Below are positions 17,270-25,907 of a DNA stretch of 64,000 bases, piece by piece; positions within the stretch are counted from its first letter, which is position 1; each line of letters begins with the position of its first letter. The stretch spans positions 1-64,000 of the forward strand of contig NZ_CDHO01000004.1 in assembly GCF_001006785.1 (NCBI RefSeq), in the 5' to 3' direction. Origin of the DNA: Hyphomicrobium_B sp001006785. Lineage in GTDB: Bacteria > Pseudomonadota > Alphaproteobacteria > Rhizobiales > Hyphomicrobiaceae. Under the pieces are notes generated by a model. That model was not told the DNA's origin. It did not search any database and saw nothing but the letters and a program-made list of their open reading frames with translations. A program made the translations under genes and the position numbers.

Positions 17270-18511
17270 ATGGCGACGACGCAAAAGAAGGCCGAGGAAG
17301 CGAAGCTCAACAGCTACGCGACCGGCCCGGACGACAAAGGCTTCTTCGGTATTTTCGGCGGCCGCTTCGTGGCTGAAACCTTGATGCCGCTGATCCTCGA
17401 TCTCGAGCGCGCCTACGACGCCGCGAAGGCCGATCCCGAGTTTCAACGCGAGATCGATTTTCTCAATCGCCATTACGGCGGCCGCCCGAGCCCGCTCTAT
17501 CACGCCGAGCGTTTGAGCGCCGAGCTTGGCGGCGCAAAGATCTATTTCAAGCGCGAAGAGCTGAACCACACGGGCTCGCACAAGATCAACAACTGCCTTG
17601 GGCAAATCCTGCTCGCGCGGCGCATGGGCAAGACGCGCATCATCGCCGAGACGGGGGCCGGTCAGCACGGCGTCGCCGTCGCGACCGTTTGCGCCAAATA
17701 CGGAATGCCGTGCGAAATCTACATGGGCGCGACCGACGTCGAGCGTCAGGCGCCGAACGTCGCGCGCATGGCGTTGCTCGGCGCGAAGCTCAACCCGGTG
17801 ACGTCCGGAGCAGGCACGCTCAAGGACGCGATGAACGAAGCCTTGCGCGACTGGGTGACGAACGTCCGCGACACTTATTATTTGATCGGCACCGCAGCCG
17901 GTCCGCATCCTTATCCGGCGATGGTTCGCGACTTTCAGGCGATCATCGGCAACGAGGTTCGCGCGCAGATGCTCGAAGCGGAAGGGCGTTTGCCGGACAC
18001 GATCGTCGCGTGCATCGGCGGCGGCTCGAACGCGATCGGAATTTTCCATCCCTTCCTCGACGACAAGGACGTCGCGATTTACGGCGTCGAAGCCGGCGGT
18101 CACGGGCTGAATGTCGAGAACGGGCACGCCGCGTCGATGAACGGCGGATCACCGGGCGTTCTGCACGGAAACCGCACCTACCTTTTGCAGGATGGCGACG
18201 GGCAGATCCTCGAAGGCCATTCGATTTCGGCCGGACTTGATTACCCGGGCGTCGGACCGGAGCACGCCTGGCTGAAGGATATCGGCCGCGTGACCTACGT
18301 TCCCGCAACCGACACGGAAGCGCTCGACGCGCTTCGGATTTGCACGCAGCTCGAAGGCATCATTCCGGCGCTGGAGTCGAGCCACGCATTGGCCTACGTG
18401 ATGAAGCTCGCGCCGACGTTGCCGAAAGACAATCTGTTGGTGGTCAACATTTCGGGCCGTGGCGACAAGGACCTGGCCACCGTCGCCAAACACCTCGGCA
18501 TGAAGATCTGA
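17270..18511 (+). CDS. trpB: Tryptophan synthase beta chain
   Basis: 413-residue PLP enzyme that joins indole and serine. The PLP lysine is in NHTGSHKINNCLGQ, followed by GAGQHGVAVAT, the phosphate-binding GGGSNAIG and the C-terminal SGRGDKD. The frame also contains a TTG directly before the ATG; the ATG at 17270 with AGGTAGG upstream is used. The stop is directly followed by the trpA start, consistent with alpha-beta complex assembly from one operon. Confidence 0.98.
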   Translation: MATTQKKAEEAKLNSYATGPDDKGFFGIFGGRFVAETLMPLILDLERAYDAAKADPEFQREIDFLNRHYGGRPSPLYHAERLSAELGGAKIYFKREELNHTGSHKINNCLGQILLARRMGKTRIIAETGAGQHGVAVATVCAKYGMPCEIYMGATDVERQAPNVARMALLGAKLNPVTSGAGTLKDAMNEALRDWVTNVRDTYYLIGTAAGPHPYPAMVRDFQAIIGNEVRAQMLEAEGRLPDTIVACIGGGSNAIGIFHPFLDDKDVAIYGVEAGGHGLNVENGHAASMNGGSPGVLHGNRTYLLQDGDGQILEGHSISAGLDYPGVGPEHAWLKDIGRVTYVPATDTEALDALRICTQLEGIIPALESSHALAYVMKLAPTLPKDNLLVVNISGRGDKDLATVAKHLGMKI

Positions 18512-19342
18512 ATGATGACCCAACCCACTCGCATCGACGCGCGCTTCGCGGCGCTAAAGACAGAGAAGCGCCCGGCTCTGATCACCTTCGTCACGGCGGG
18601 CGATCCCGATCTCGAGACGAGCAAGACCATCCTCGCGGGGCTCGCGAACGCGGGCGCCGACGTCATCGAGCTGGGCATGCCGTTCTCCGATCCGATGGCG
18701 GATGGACCGGCGATTCAGGCCTCCTCGCAACGCGCGTTGAAGGCCGGCCATACGATGGTCAAAACGCTGCAGATGGTGCGCGACTTCCGCGCCAAAGATG
18801 ATGCGACCCCGATCGTATTGATGGGCTACTACAACCCGATCTACGTCTACGGGAATGAACGCTTCATCGCCGACGCGAAGGCTGCGGGCGTTGATGGCTT
18901 GATCGTCGTCGACGTGCCGCCAGAAGCGGACGACGAGCTTTGCCTGCCCGCGCTGCAGGCCGGGCTGAACTTTATCCGCCTCGCGACCCCGACGACCGAC
19001 CAGCACCGTCTGCCGACCGTCCTCCAGAACACGTCCGGTTTTGTATATTATGTCTCGATCACCGGTATTACCGGCGCCGCCGCCCCTGTCGTAAACGACG
19101 TTCAGAAACAGGTTGCCGCGATCAAAAGCGCCACACCGCTGCCTGTGGTTGTAGGATTTGGCGTCAGATCCGGCGATCAGGCCCGCGCCCTGGGACAAAC
19201 CGCCGATGGCGTCGTCGTTGGCTCGGCAATCGTCTCGAAAATCGAGAAATCCTTGGGGGCAAAGGGCGAAGCCACCCCCCGGACGACCGAAGATGTGCTG
19301 GAACTGGTGAAAGAGTTAAGCTCAGCCATACGCGGCGGCTAG
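18512..19342 (+). CDS. trpA: Tryptophan synthase alpha chain
   Basis: 276-residue TIM-barrel subunit that cleaves indole-3-glycerol phosphate and channels indole to TrpB. Motifs: TFVTAGDPDLE, the catalytic Glu in VIELGMPFSDPMADGPAIQ, the catalytic Asp in GLIVVDVPPEA, and the phosphate site VGFGVRSGDQ with DGVVVGSAIV. Two adjacent ATG codons (18512, 18515) follow the trpB stop without a gap, so translation is coupled. Confidence 0.98.
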   Translation: MMTQPTRIDARFAALKTEKRPALITFVTAGDPDLETSKTILAGLANAGADVIELGMPFSDPMADGPAIQASSQRALKAGHTMVKTLQMVRDFRAKDDATPIVLMGYYNPIYVYGNERFIADAKAAGVDGLIVVDVPPEADDELCLPALQAGLNFIRLATPTTDQHRLPTVLQNTSGFVYYVSITGITGAAAPVVNDVQKQVAAIKSATPLPVVVGFGVRSGDQARALGQTADGVVVGSAIVSKIEKSLGAKGEATPRTTEDVLELVKELSSAIRGG

Positions 19343-19525
19343 CACAGCGAGGCGTTTGGCTCTATTGGAAGGCCACCGCTGAGACCCCATTTTTGTGCAG
19401 TGCCCTAGCGCAAGCGGAACGTGTGGCGCTAAATTAAAGCTGCCGCCCGGCCGAGAGCCTGCCAAACGCGCTCTGAGCAGAAAGGCGCTGGGCACACTGC
19501 ATAGGACGACGAGGAGCCTACCCGC

Positions 19526-20608
19526 GTGAATTGGATCAACAACGTTGTCCGCCCGAAGATCAGCGGGCTGTTGTCGACAGCAAAGCGTGAAGTGCCGGAC
19601 AATCTTTGGGTGAAGTGCCCAGAGACGGGAGAGATGGTCTTTTACAAAGACCTCGAGGCCAACCAGTTCGTCGTTCCGGGCTCCAACTATCATATGCGGA
19701 TGGATTCGCAGCAGCGCCTGCGCCATCTGTTCGACGGCGGCGACTATCGCACAGTCGCGATCCCGGCCGTGCAGCAGGACCCGCTGAAATTTCGCGACGG
19801 GCGGAAATATACCGACCGCCTGAAAGACGCGAAGGCAACGACGAAGCTCGAGGATGCAGTGCTCGTCGGCGAAGGCCAGCTCGACGGGCAGCCGGTCGTA
19901 TCTGCCGTCCAAGATTTTCGCTTCATGGCCGGTTCACTCGGCATGGCGGCGGGCGAAGCTCTCATCACAGGCATGCTCCGTGCCGTTGAATTGAAGACAC
20001 CCTTCATCCTGTTCGCCGCGTCCGGCGGCGCGCGCATGCAGGAAGGCATCCTGTCTCTCATGCAGATGCCGCGCACGACGATTGCAGTTCAACGCCTGAA
20101 AGATGCGCGACTGCCCTACATCGTTGTGCTCACCGATCCGACGACCGGTGGCGTAACTGCTTCATATGCAATGCTCGGCGACGTCCACATCGCGGAGCCG
20201 GGCGCGCTCATCTGCTTTGCCGGGCCGCGCGTCATTCAGCAGACGATCCGCGAGCAATTGCCTGACGGCTTCCAGCGCGCCGAATACCTGCTTTCGCACG
20301 GCATGGTGGACATGGTCGTGCATCGCCACCAGTTGCGCGAAACGCTGTCGCGCGTCTGCAAGCTTTTGATGGGCGGCACGCAGTTGGCGAAAGCCAAGGA
20401 CACGCACAAGATGAACGGCAAGCCGTACATGAATGGCTCGCCGGTCGACAGCAAAGTGGTCGAGACGGCTGCGCGCGAAAGCGGCGCGGTGGTCGAGCCC
20501 GAAGCCGTCCCGAACAGCCAGCGCTTCGAGCCCGGCAAATCCGACAAGAAGCGCGACGAGCCAGCCTCGTCGCAGCAAACCTCCAAAGACGCGCCGCACG
20601 GCGCCTGA
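19526..20608 (+). CDS. accD: Acetyl-CoA carboxylase carboxyltransferase beta
   Basis: 360-residue subunit that with AccA moves CO2 from biotin to acetyl-CoA. The crotonase-like core is present: GSLGMAAGEALITG, FAASGGARMQEGILSL, VVLTDPTTGGVTASYA and the FAGPRVIQQT segment. The N-terminal zinc ribbon is degenerate: only one of the four usual cysteines remains (LWVKCPETGEM; the second CxxC pair reads VPGS), as seen in other alphaproteobacterial AccD proteins. The C-terminus is a charged low-complexity tail. The start is GTG at 19526 with GAGGAG upstream. Confidence 0.96.
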   Translation: MNWINNVVRPKISGLLSTAKREVPDNLWVKCPETGEMVFYKDLEANQFVVPGSNYHMRMDSQQRLRHLFDGGDYRTVAIPAVQQDPLKFRDGRKYTDRLKDAKATTKLEDAVLVGEGQLDGQPVVSAVQDFRFMAGSLGMAAGEALITGMLRAVELKTPFILFAASGGARMQEGILSLMQMPRTTIAVQRLKDARLPYIVVLTDPTTGGVTASYAMLGDVHIAEPGALICFAGPRVIQQTIREQLPDGFQRAEYLLSHGMVDMVVHRHQLRETLSRVCKLLMGGTQLAKAKDTHKMNGKPYMNGSPVDSKVVETAARESGAVVEPEAVPNSQRFEPGKSDKKRDEPASSQQTSKDAPHGA

Positions 20609-20646
20609 TCCGGACAACAATCAGCAGAACACGCACGGCAGCCATC

Positions 20647-21993
20647 ATGACCTCGTCGAAGACCCGTCCGTCGAGCGACGTTCTGCTCGGCGATTTGATG
20701 CTTCTCCATCCGAAGCTCATCGATTTGTCGCTTGGCCGTGTCGAGCGCTTGCTCGCCAAGCTTGGCCATCCCGAGAAAAAGCTGCCGCCGGTCGTCCACA
20801 TCGCCGGCACGAACGGCAAAGGCTCGATCACCGCGTATCTCCGCTCGTTCATGGAAGCCGCTGGCAAGCGCGTTCACGTCTATACGTCGCCGCATCTCGT
20901 TCGCTTCCATGAGCGCATCGTGCTCGCAGGACCGGACGGCACCGCGCGTGCGATCGACGAAGACTCCCTCGTTGATGTTTTGATGCGCGTGCAGGCCGTC
21001 AACGACGGCGAGGACATTACTCAGTTCGAGATCACGACGGCGGCAGCATTCCTCGCGTTCTCCGAAACGCCCGCCGACATCCTGCTGCTTGAAGTCGGTC
21101 TCGGCGGCCGTCTCGATGCGACCAACGTGATTTCCGATCCGGCGCTGACGATCATCACGCCCATCTCGATGGATCATGCCGAAAAGCTCGGTCCGACGAT
21201 CACCAAGATCGCGTCCGAGAAGGCGGGCATTCTGAAAAACGGCGTCGAAGGCGTCATCTCACAACAGTCGAACGAAGTCCTGTCGGTCATCGAAGCGCGC
21301 GCACGCGCCGTCGGCGCACAACTGACGATCTTCGGACGCGACTTCGACGCCTATGAGCAGACCGGCCGTCTGGTCGTTCAACGTCATGAGCGACTGCTCG
21401 ATCTGCCGCTTCCCGCGCTGGTCGGAAGACATCAGATCGGCAATGCTGGAACCGCTGTCGCGGCGGCGCTGGTTCTCGGCGAACGCGTCCCGGCGCTGAA
21501 GCTCGACGAGAAGGCGATTGAAATCGGGCTCAGAACCGTCGAATGGCCTGCGCGCATGCAGCGGCTGTCGTCTGGCCCGCTGCCTGCCATCCTCGGCGAG
21601 GAAGCTGAGTTGTGGCTCGATGGCGGCCACAACCCTGCTGCTGGCGATGTGATTGCCGACACGCTCGCCGCGCTGGACGAGAAATCTCCGAAGCCGGTTT
21701 ACCTCGTCGTCGGCATGATGGGGCAGAAGGATGCGCTGGGCTTCCTGGCGCCGTTCCGCGGCCTGGTGCGCGCCATCTATACCGTGCCGATCCCCGGCGC
21801 CAACGAAGCCCCGCACACGCAAGAAGACCTTGCCGAAACCGCACGGGTCGCGGGCATGCAGGCGACGGATCGCGAAAACGTGATCGACGCCCTCAATACA
21901 ATTGCTGCACTGCCGAAAGGACCGAAGCGCGTCCTCATCTGCGGCTCGCTTTATCTTGCCGGCCACGTCCTGGCGCTTCAGCAGCAGTCATAA
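20647..21993 (+). CDS. folC: Folylpolyglutamate / dihydrofolate synthase
   Basis: 448-residue Mur-ligase-like enzyme that makes dihydrofolate from dihydropteroate and adds further glutamates. The P-loop is HIAGTNGKGSITAY, followed by YTSPHLVRFHERI, LLEVGLGGRLDATNVI, the SEKAGILK segment and the C-terminal-domain LWLDGGHNPAAGD. It follows accD by 38 nt. In related genomes trxA and addA follow nearby; here a dehydrogenase cluster intervenes. Confidence 0.96.
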   Translation: MTSSKTRPSSDVLLGDLMLLHPKLIDLSLGRVERLLAKLGHPEKKLPPVVHIAGTNGKGSITAYLRSFMEAAGKRVHVYTSPHLVRFHERIVLAGPDGTARAIDEDSLVDVLMRVQAVNDGEDITQFEITTAAAFLAFSETPADILLLEVGLGGRLDATNVISDPALTIITPISMDHAEKLGPTITKIASEKAGILKNGVEGVISQQSNEVLSVIEARARAVGAQLTIFGRDFDAYEQTGRLVVQRHERLLDLPLPALVGRHQIGNAGTAVAAALVLGERVPALKLDEKAIEIGLRTVEWPARMQRLSSGPLPAILGEEAELWLDGGHNPAAGDVIADTLAALDEKSPKPVYLVVGMMGQKDALGFLAPFRGLVRAIYTVPIPGANEAPHTQEDLAETARVAGMQATDRENVIDALNTIAALPKGPKRVLICGSLYLAGHVLALQQQS

Positions 21994-22211
21994 TAGCGTC
22001 GCATCGCGAACCGTTTATACGCGTGGGCGCAGCATCTTCTTGTCAAATGATGCAGCGCAGCCTTTTTGCGGCACTAATCTGCGTCTGGCGCAAGCGTAGA
22101 GCTTCGCCCTACTAATGAACAAGACGGCCGCTATGGCTTGACGAGGCGCGCCTGGGTTATCACTTCGCTCAAGAAGCTGCCCCAAGCACAATCAATCGGA
22201 GGAGACCAGCG

Positions 22212-23732
22212 ATGCAGCACGTTGCTATGGATAAGCTCAAAGGCCGCCAGGTCATCAAGGCGCGCTACGACAACTTCATCGGCGGCAAGTGGGTTGCCCC
22301 CGTGCGCGGGCAATATTTTACCAACGTCACGCCGATCACCGGTCAGCCCGTTTGCGAAATCGCACGCTCGACGGCGGAAGACATCGAGCTGGCTCTCGAT
22401 GCGGCTCACAAGGTTCGTGAGTCCTGGGGCAACACTTCGCCCGCAGAGCGCGCTCGCGTCCTCGCGAAGATCGCGACGCGCATGGAAGAGAACCTCGACG
22501 TTCTCGCCCTCGTCGAGACGATCGACAACGGCAAGCCGATCCGCGAGACGACGCACGCCGACGTGCCGCTCGCGATCGACCACTTCCGTTATTTCGCGGG
22601 TTGCCTCCGCGCGCAGGAAGGTTCGATTTCAGAAATCGATCACGACACCGTCGCGTATCACTTCCATGAACCGCTCGGCGTCGTCGGTCAGATCATTCCC
22701 TGGAACTTCCCGCTGCTGATGGCCTGCTGGAAGCTGGCCCCTGCGCTCGCCGCCGGCAACTGCGTCGTGCTGAAGCCCGCCGAGCAGACGCCGATGTCGA
22801 TCATGGTTCTGATGGACATCATCGGCGACCTTCTTCCCGAAGGCGTCCTCAACGTCGTCAACGGCTTCGGCGTCGAAGCCGGCAAGCCGCTCGCACAGAA
22901 CAAGCGCATCGCCAAGATCGCCTTCACCGGCGAAACGACGACCGGCCGCTTGATCATGCAGTACGCGTCCGAAAACATCATTCCGTGCACGCTCGAACTT
23001 GGCGGTAAGTCGCCGAACATCTTCTTCGCGGACGTGATGGACGCTGACGACGAATACTTCGACAAGTGCCTCGAAGGCTTCACGATGTTCGCTCTCAACC
23101 AGGGAGAAGTCTGCACCTGCCCGAGCCGCGCGCTCGTCCAGCGTTCGATCTATGAGAAATTCATGGAGCGGGCTCTGCAGCGCGTCGTGAAGATCAAGCA
23201 GGGCCATCCGATGGATGCCACCACGATGATCGGCGCCCAGGCTTCGAACGACCAGCTCGAAAAGATCTTGAGCTACGTCGAAATCGGCAAGGGCGAAGGT
23301 GCTCGCGTTCTGACGGGCGGCAAGCGTGCCGACCTCGGCGGCGAACTATCGTCCGGCTACTACGTTCAGCCGACGGTTCTCGAAGGCCACAACAAGATGC
23401 GCGTCTTCCAGGAGGAAATCTTCGGGCCGGTTCTCGCGGTCACGACCTTCGAAGACGATGCGGAAGCGCTCGCGATCGCCAACGACACGCTCTACGGTCT
23501 GGGTTCGGGCGTGTGGACGCGTAACGGCACGCGCGCGTATCGCATGGGTCGCGCCATCCAGGCTGGCCGCGTGTGGACGAACTGCTATCACGCCTACCCG
23601 GCACACGCCGCGTTCGGTGGCTACAAGATGTCGGGTATCGGCCGTGAGACGCACAAGATGATGCTCGATCACTATCAGCAGACGAAGAACCTGCTCGTCA
23701 GCTACAGCCCGAAGGCGCTCGGCTTCTTCTAA
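22212..23732 (+). CDS. NAD-dependent aldehyde dehydrogenase, ExaC-like
   Basis: 506-residue ALDH-superfamily enzyme oxidising aldehydes to acids with NAD. Motifs: IIPWNFPLLMACWKLAPALA, the cofactor-site TGETTTGR, the catalytic Glu in LELGGKSPN, the nucleophile Cys in NQGEVCTCPSRAL and QEEIFGPVLAV, ending LLVSYSPKALGFF. The N-terminal YDNFIGGKWVAPVRGQYFTN and the C-terminus match ExaC/AcoD acetaldehyde dehydrogenases of PQQ-dependent ethanol oxidation. AATCGGAGGAGACC lies just upstream of the ATG. Two DUF779 genes follow, the usual partner. Substrate (acetaldehyde or longer) is inferred. Confidence 0.94.
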   Translation: MQHVAMDKLKGRQVIKARYDNFIGGKWVAPVRGQYFTNVTPITGQPVCEIARSTAEDIELALDAAHKVRESWGNTSPAERARVLAKIATRMEENLDVLALVETIDNGKPIRETTHADVPLAIDHFRYFAGCLRAQEGSISEIDHDTVAYHFHEPLGVVGQIIPWNFPLLMACWKLAPALAAGNCVVLKPAEQTPMSIMVLMDIIGDLLPEGVLNVVNGFGVEAGKPLAQNKRIAKIAFTGETTTGRLIMQYASENIIPCTLELGGKSPNIFFADVMDADDEYFDKCLEGFTMFALNQGEVCTCPSRALVQRSIYEKFMERALQRVVKIKQGHPMDATTMIGAQASNDQLEKILSYVEIGKGEGARVLTGGKRADLGGELSSGYYVQPTVLEGHNKMRVFQEEIFGPVLAVTTFEDDAEALAIANDTLYGLGSGVWTRNGTRAYRMGRAIQAGRVWTNCYHAYPAHAAFGGYKMSGIGRETHKMMLDHYQQTKNLLVSYSPKALGFF

Positions 23733-23755
23733 GGCTTTAGCACGCTGGAGTTTTG

Positions 23756-23788
23756 GCGGGGCGCGTTCGGTCATCGGATGCGCCCCGC
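23756..23788 (+). terminator. Possible terminator after aldehyde dehydrogenase gene
   Basis: A 9-bp stem GCGGGGCGC / GCGCCCCGC with a 15-nt loop lies 24 nt after the stop, followed by a modestly T-rich sequence. It may only attenuate, since co-directional DUF779 genes follow closely. Confidence 0.45.
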
Positions 23789-23861
23789 TTTCGTTTCGGT
23801 TTCAGGAATTGAGCGGTTAGTATCCGTCAGCTCTGCGAGCCCATCGGAACGCGAGGCGCGA

Positions 23862-24236
23862 ATGTCGCCAGTTCAGATCTCAGCAACTCCCGAGGCATGC
23901 GCCGCCTTGCGTCGCGCCGCGACGGAGCATGGCCCGCTGATGTTTCACACCAGCGGCGGCCGCGTCGGCGGGCGGCAATATCCGATCTGCCTGCCAGCAG
24001 AAGCCTTGCGTCTCGGCGCGCGCGATCATCTGCTTGGAGAAGTCGAAGGCGTTCCGGTTTACGAAATGGAAGACAGGGATGGCAGCGTCGCGTGCCGCGC
24101 CGCCGCCTATGTGCTGGACGTCGCCGCTGGGCCGGCGATCGGATTTTCGATCGGAGCGGCGCCAGGCAGGCGCTTTACCCTGACGCCGGTTGCAGAAAGC
24201 GCCTGCACCGATCATATCAAGAGAGAAAAATCGTGA
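23862..24236 (+). CDS. DUF779 family protein, divergent copy
   Basis: 124-residue cytoplasmic protein of the DUF779 family. It keeps the family skeleton (HGPLMFHTSGGRVGGRQYPI, then GEVEGVPVYEMED and a DVAAGPAIGFSIGAAPGRRF segment) but lacks the paired cysteines (CCDG) at the motif present in the neighbouring copy. The ATG at 23862 has GCGAGGCGCGA directly upstream. DUF779 genes accompany acetaldehyde dehydrogenases; their biochemical role is unknown. The second copy lies 76 nt downstream, so this is a diverged tandem paralogue. Confidence 0.78.
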   Translation: MSPVQISATPEACAALRRAATEHGPLMFHTSGGRVGGRQYPICLPAEALRLGARDHLLGEVEGVPVYEMEDRDGSVACRAAAYVLDVAAGPAIGFSIGAAPGRRFTLTPVAESACTDHIKREKS

Positions 24237-24312
24237 AGTTGCTCGATATCGCGAACCGAAATCTATCGTTTGCCCGGACATTCGCGATGCAAGGCATCCT
24301 TGGAGGAAGCGC

Positions 24313-24741
24313 ATGTCCGTTGTAACCCCGGAAAAGTCCGCGACGACGGCGACGCGAGTCTCGTGCACTCAGCCGTCGCAAGATCTGATCAAGAAGCTCG
24401 AAGGGCTTCACGGGCCGTTGTTGTTCCATCAGTCGGGCGGCTGCTGCGACGGCAGCTCGCCGATGTGCTATCCGCGCAAGGAATTCAAGGTCGGAGCGCA
24501 GGACGTTTACATGGGCGAGATCGGCGGTCAGCCGTTCTACATGGGCCGGTCGCAGTTCGAATACTGGCAGCACACGCACCTGATCATCGACGTCGTTCCG
24601 GGACGCGGTTCCGGATTTTCTGTCGAGTCTCCCGAAGGCGTTCGTTTTCTGACGCGGTCGCGCGTATTTACCGATGCGGAGAACGACGAGCTTGATGCCC
24701 AGGGCCCCCCGCCGACGGGCGCAGAGCATCCGCCGGTCTGA
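24313..24741 (+). CDS. DUF779 family protein
   Basis: 142-residue protein of the DUF779 family with the intact core: GPLLFHQSGGCCDGSSPMCY, then VYMGEIGGQPFYMGRSQFEY, HTHLIIDVVPGRGSGFSVE and a short C-terminal tail. The Cys-Cys-Asp-Gly and following Cys could bind metal or form a redox site (inference). TGGAGGAAGCGC precedes the ATG at 24313. Its place behind an ExaC-like dehydrogenase is the usual context and suggests a role in dehydrogenase maturation or aldehyde handling. Confidence 0.9.
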   Translation: MSVVTPEKSATTATRVSCTQPSQDLIKKLEGLHGPLLFHQSGGCCDGSSPMCYPRKEFKVGAQDVYMGEIGGQPFYMGRSQFEYWQHTHLIIDVVPGRGSGFSVESPEGVRFLTRSRVFTDAENDELDAQGPPPTGAEHPPV

Positions 24742-24790
24742 TTTGGCGGCGAGCAATTATTGAGAAAACAAATAACTAGGGAAGTAACGC

Positions 24791-25390
24791 ATGACTGCTT
24801 CAAAGACCCTTCGCGAGATCACGGGCATGGGCAATACGCCGACGACCGTTGGAAAATCCGCCCTTGTGCTGATCGATTGCCAGAACACGTATCGCGAAGG
24901 AATCATGCAGCTTGAGGGCGTCGAGCCCGCACTGGTCCAGTGCGAGAAGCTTCTCGCGCGCTATCGCGATGCGGGCCGGCCCGTCATTCACATTCAACAC
25001 GACGCCGGCGCTGGCACGCCTTACGACGTCAAAGATCGCATCGGCGCCATTGCCGACCCTGTGAAGCCGCGCGACGGCGAGCCGGTCATCGTCAAGAACT
25101 ATCCGAGCTCATTCGAGAAAACGAACCTCGACGAGATTCTCAAGGGCTATGGAGTTGAGGACGTTGCGCTCGTCGGCTTCATGACGCACGTCTGCGTCAA
25201 CTCGACGGCGCGCGCCGCCTTCAATCACGGCTATCGCCCGACGGTCGTCGGCAACGCCACGGCGACGCGCTCTCTGCCGAGCCCGACCGGAGGCGTCACG
25301 TCAGCCAAGGACTTGCACGAAGCAAGCCTGACGGCGCTGAACGACATCTTCGCCGTCGTCGTGCCGAGCGCGGACGACATCTCGAACTAG
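24791..25390 (+). CDS. Isochorismatase-like cysteine hydrolase
   Basis: 199-residue alpha/beta hydrolase of the isochorismatase family. The catalytic Asp is in LVLIDCQNTY, the Lys in VIVKNYPSSFEKTNL and the nucleophile Cys in GFMTHVCVNSTARAA, which completes the D-K-C triad. Homologues hydrolyse amides such as nicotinamide or ureidoacrylate; the substrate here cannot be told. It follows the DUF779 genes by 49 nt and ends at a bidirectional terminator, so it may belong to the aldehyde-oxidation cluster. Confidence 0.88.
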   Translation: MTASKTLREITGMGNTPTTVGKSALVLIDCQNTYREGIMQLEGVEPALVQCEKLLARYRDAGRPVIHIQHDAGAGTPYDVKDRIGAIADPVKPRDGEPVIVKNYPSSFEKTNLDEILKGYGVEDVALVGFMTHVCVNSTARAAFNHGYRPTVVGNATATRSLPSPTGGVTSAKDLHEASLTALNDIFAVVVPSADDISN

Positions 25391-25423
25391 CTCCGAAACG
25401 TTCGGAAGCATCCCCAAAAATGA

Positions 25424-25449
25424 AAAGGCCCCGCACCTGCGGGGCCTTT
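25424..25449. terminator. Bidirectional terminator
   Basis: A perfect 11-bp stem AAAGGCCCCGC / GCGGGGCCTTT with an ACCT loop gives A- and T-runs on both sides. It lies between the convergent isochorismatase-like gene and trxA and can serve both. Confidence 0.9.
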
Positions 25450-25475
25450 GTCGTTCTGCGGAACGTCGCGCGGAT

Positions 25476-25808
25476 TTATACGGACGCTGCAACGCTGGAA
25501 TTGATCCAGTCTTCGAGCTTCTTCTTCTGGACGATCGCGCCGGTGTGCTGCGCGGCGACCTTGCCAGCCTTGAAGATCAGCAGCGTCGGCATGGCCCGAA
25601 TGCCGTAGGTGCCGGTCACGCGCGGATTCTCGTCGACGTCGACTTTGACGACCTTGATCTTGCCGGTCATCTCCTTGGCAACCTGATCGAGAGCTGGAGC
25701 CATGGCCTTGCAGGGTCCACACCACGTGGCGTGGAAGTCAACGAGCACCGGCTCGTTCGACTTTAAGACTTCGTCGTCGAAGCTTGCGTCTGTTACTGCG
25801 TTAGCCAT
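25476..25808 (-). CDS. trxA: Thioredoxin
   Basis: 110-residue thioredoxin, a general cytosolic disulfide reductase. The active site is WCGPCK in VLVDFHATWCGPCKAMAP, followed by KVDVDENPRVTGTYGIRAMPTLL with the cis-Pro. Length is standard. It lies downstream of addA on the minus strand, as in related genomes, and ends at the shared terminator. Confidence 0.97.
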   Translation of the reverse strand: MANAVTDASFDDEVLKSNEPVLVDFHATWCGPCKAMAPALDQVAKEMTGKIKVVKVDVDENPRVTGTYGIRAMPTLLIFKAGKVAAQHTGAIVQKKKLEDWINSSVAASV

Positions 25809-25907
25809 TGTTTATTCTCCATTTCGGGCCGGGGGTTGGGGGAAACCGGACCCGCTTAGTAGCGCTCGCGCGTACCCTTAAAACTGATCCCAGAGGTAGG
25901 TACTTCG

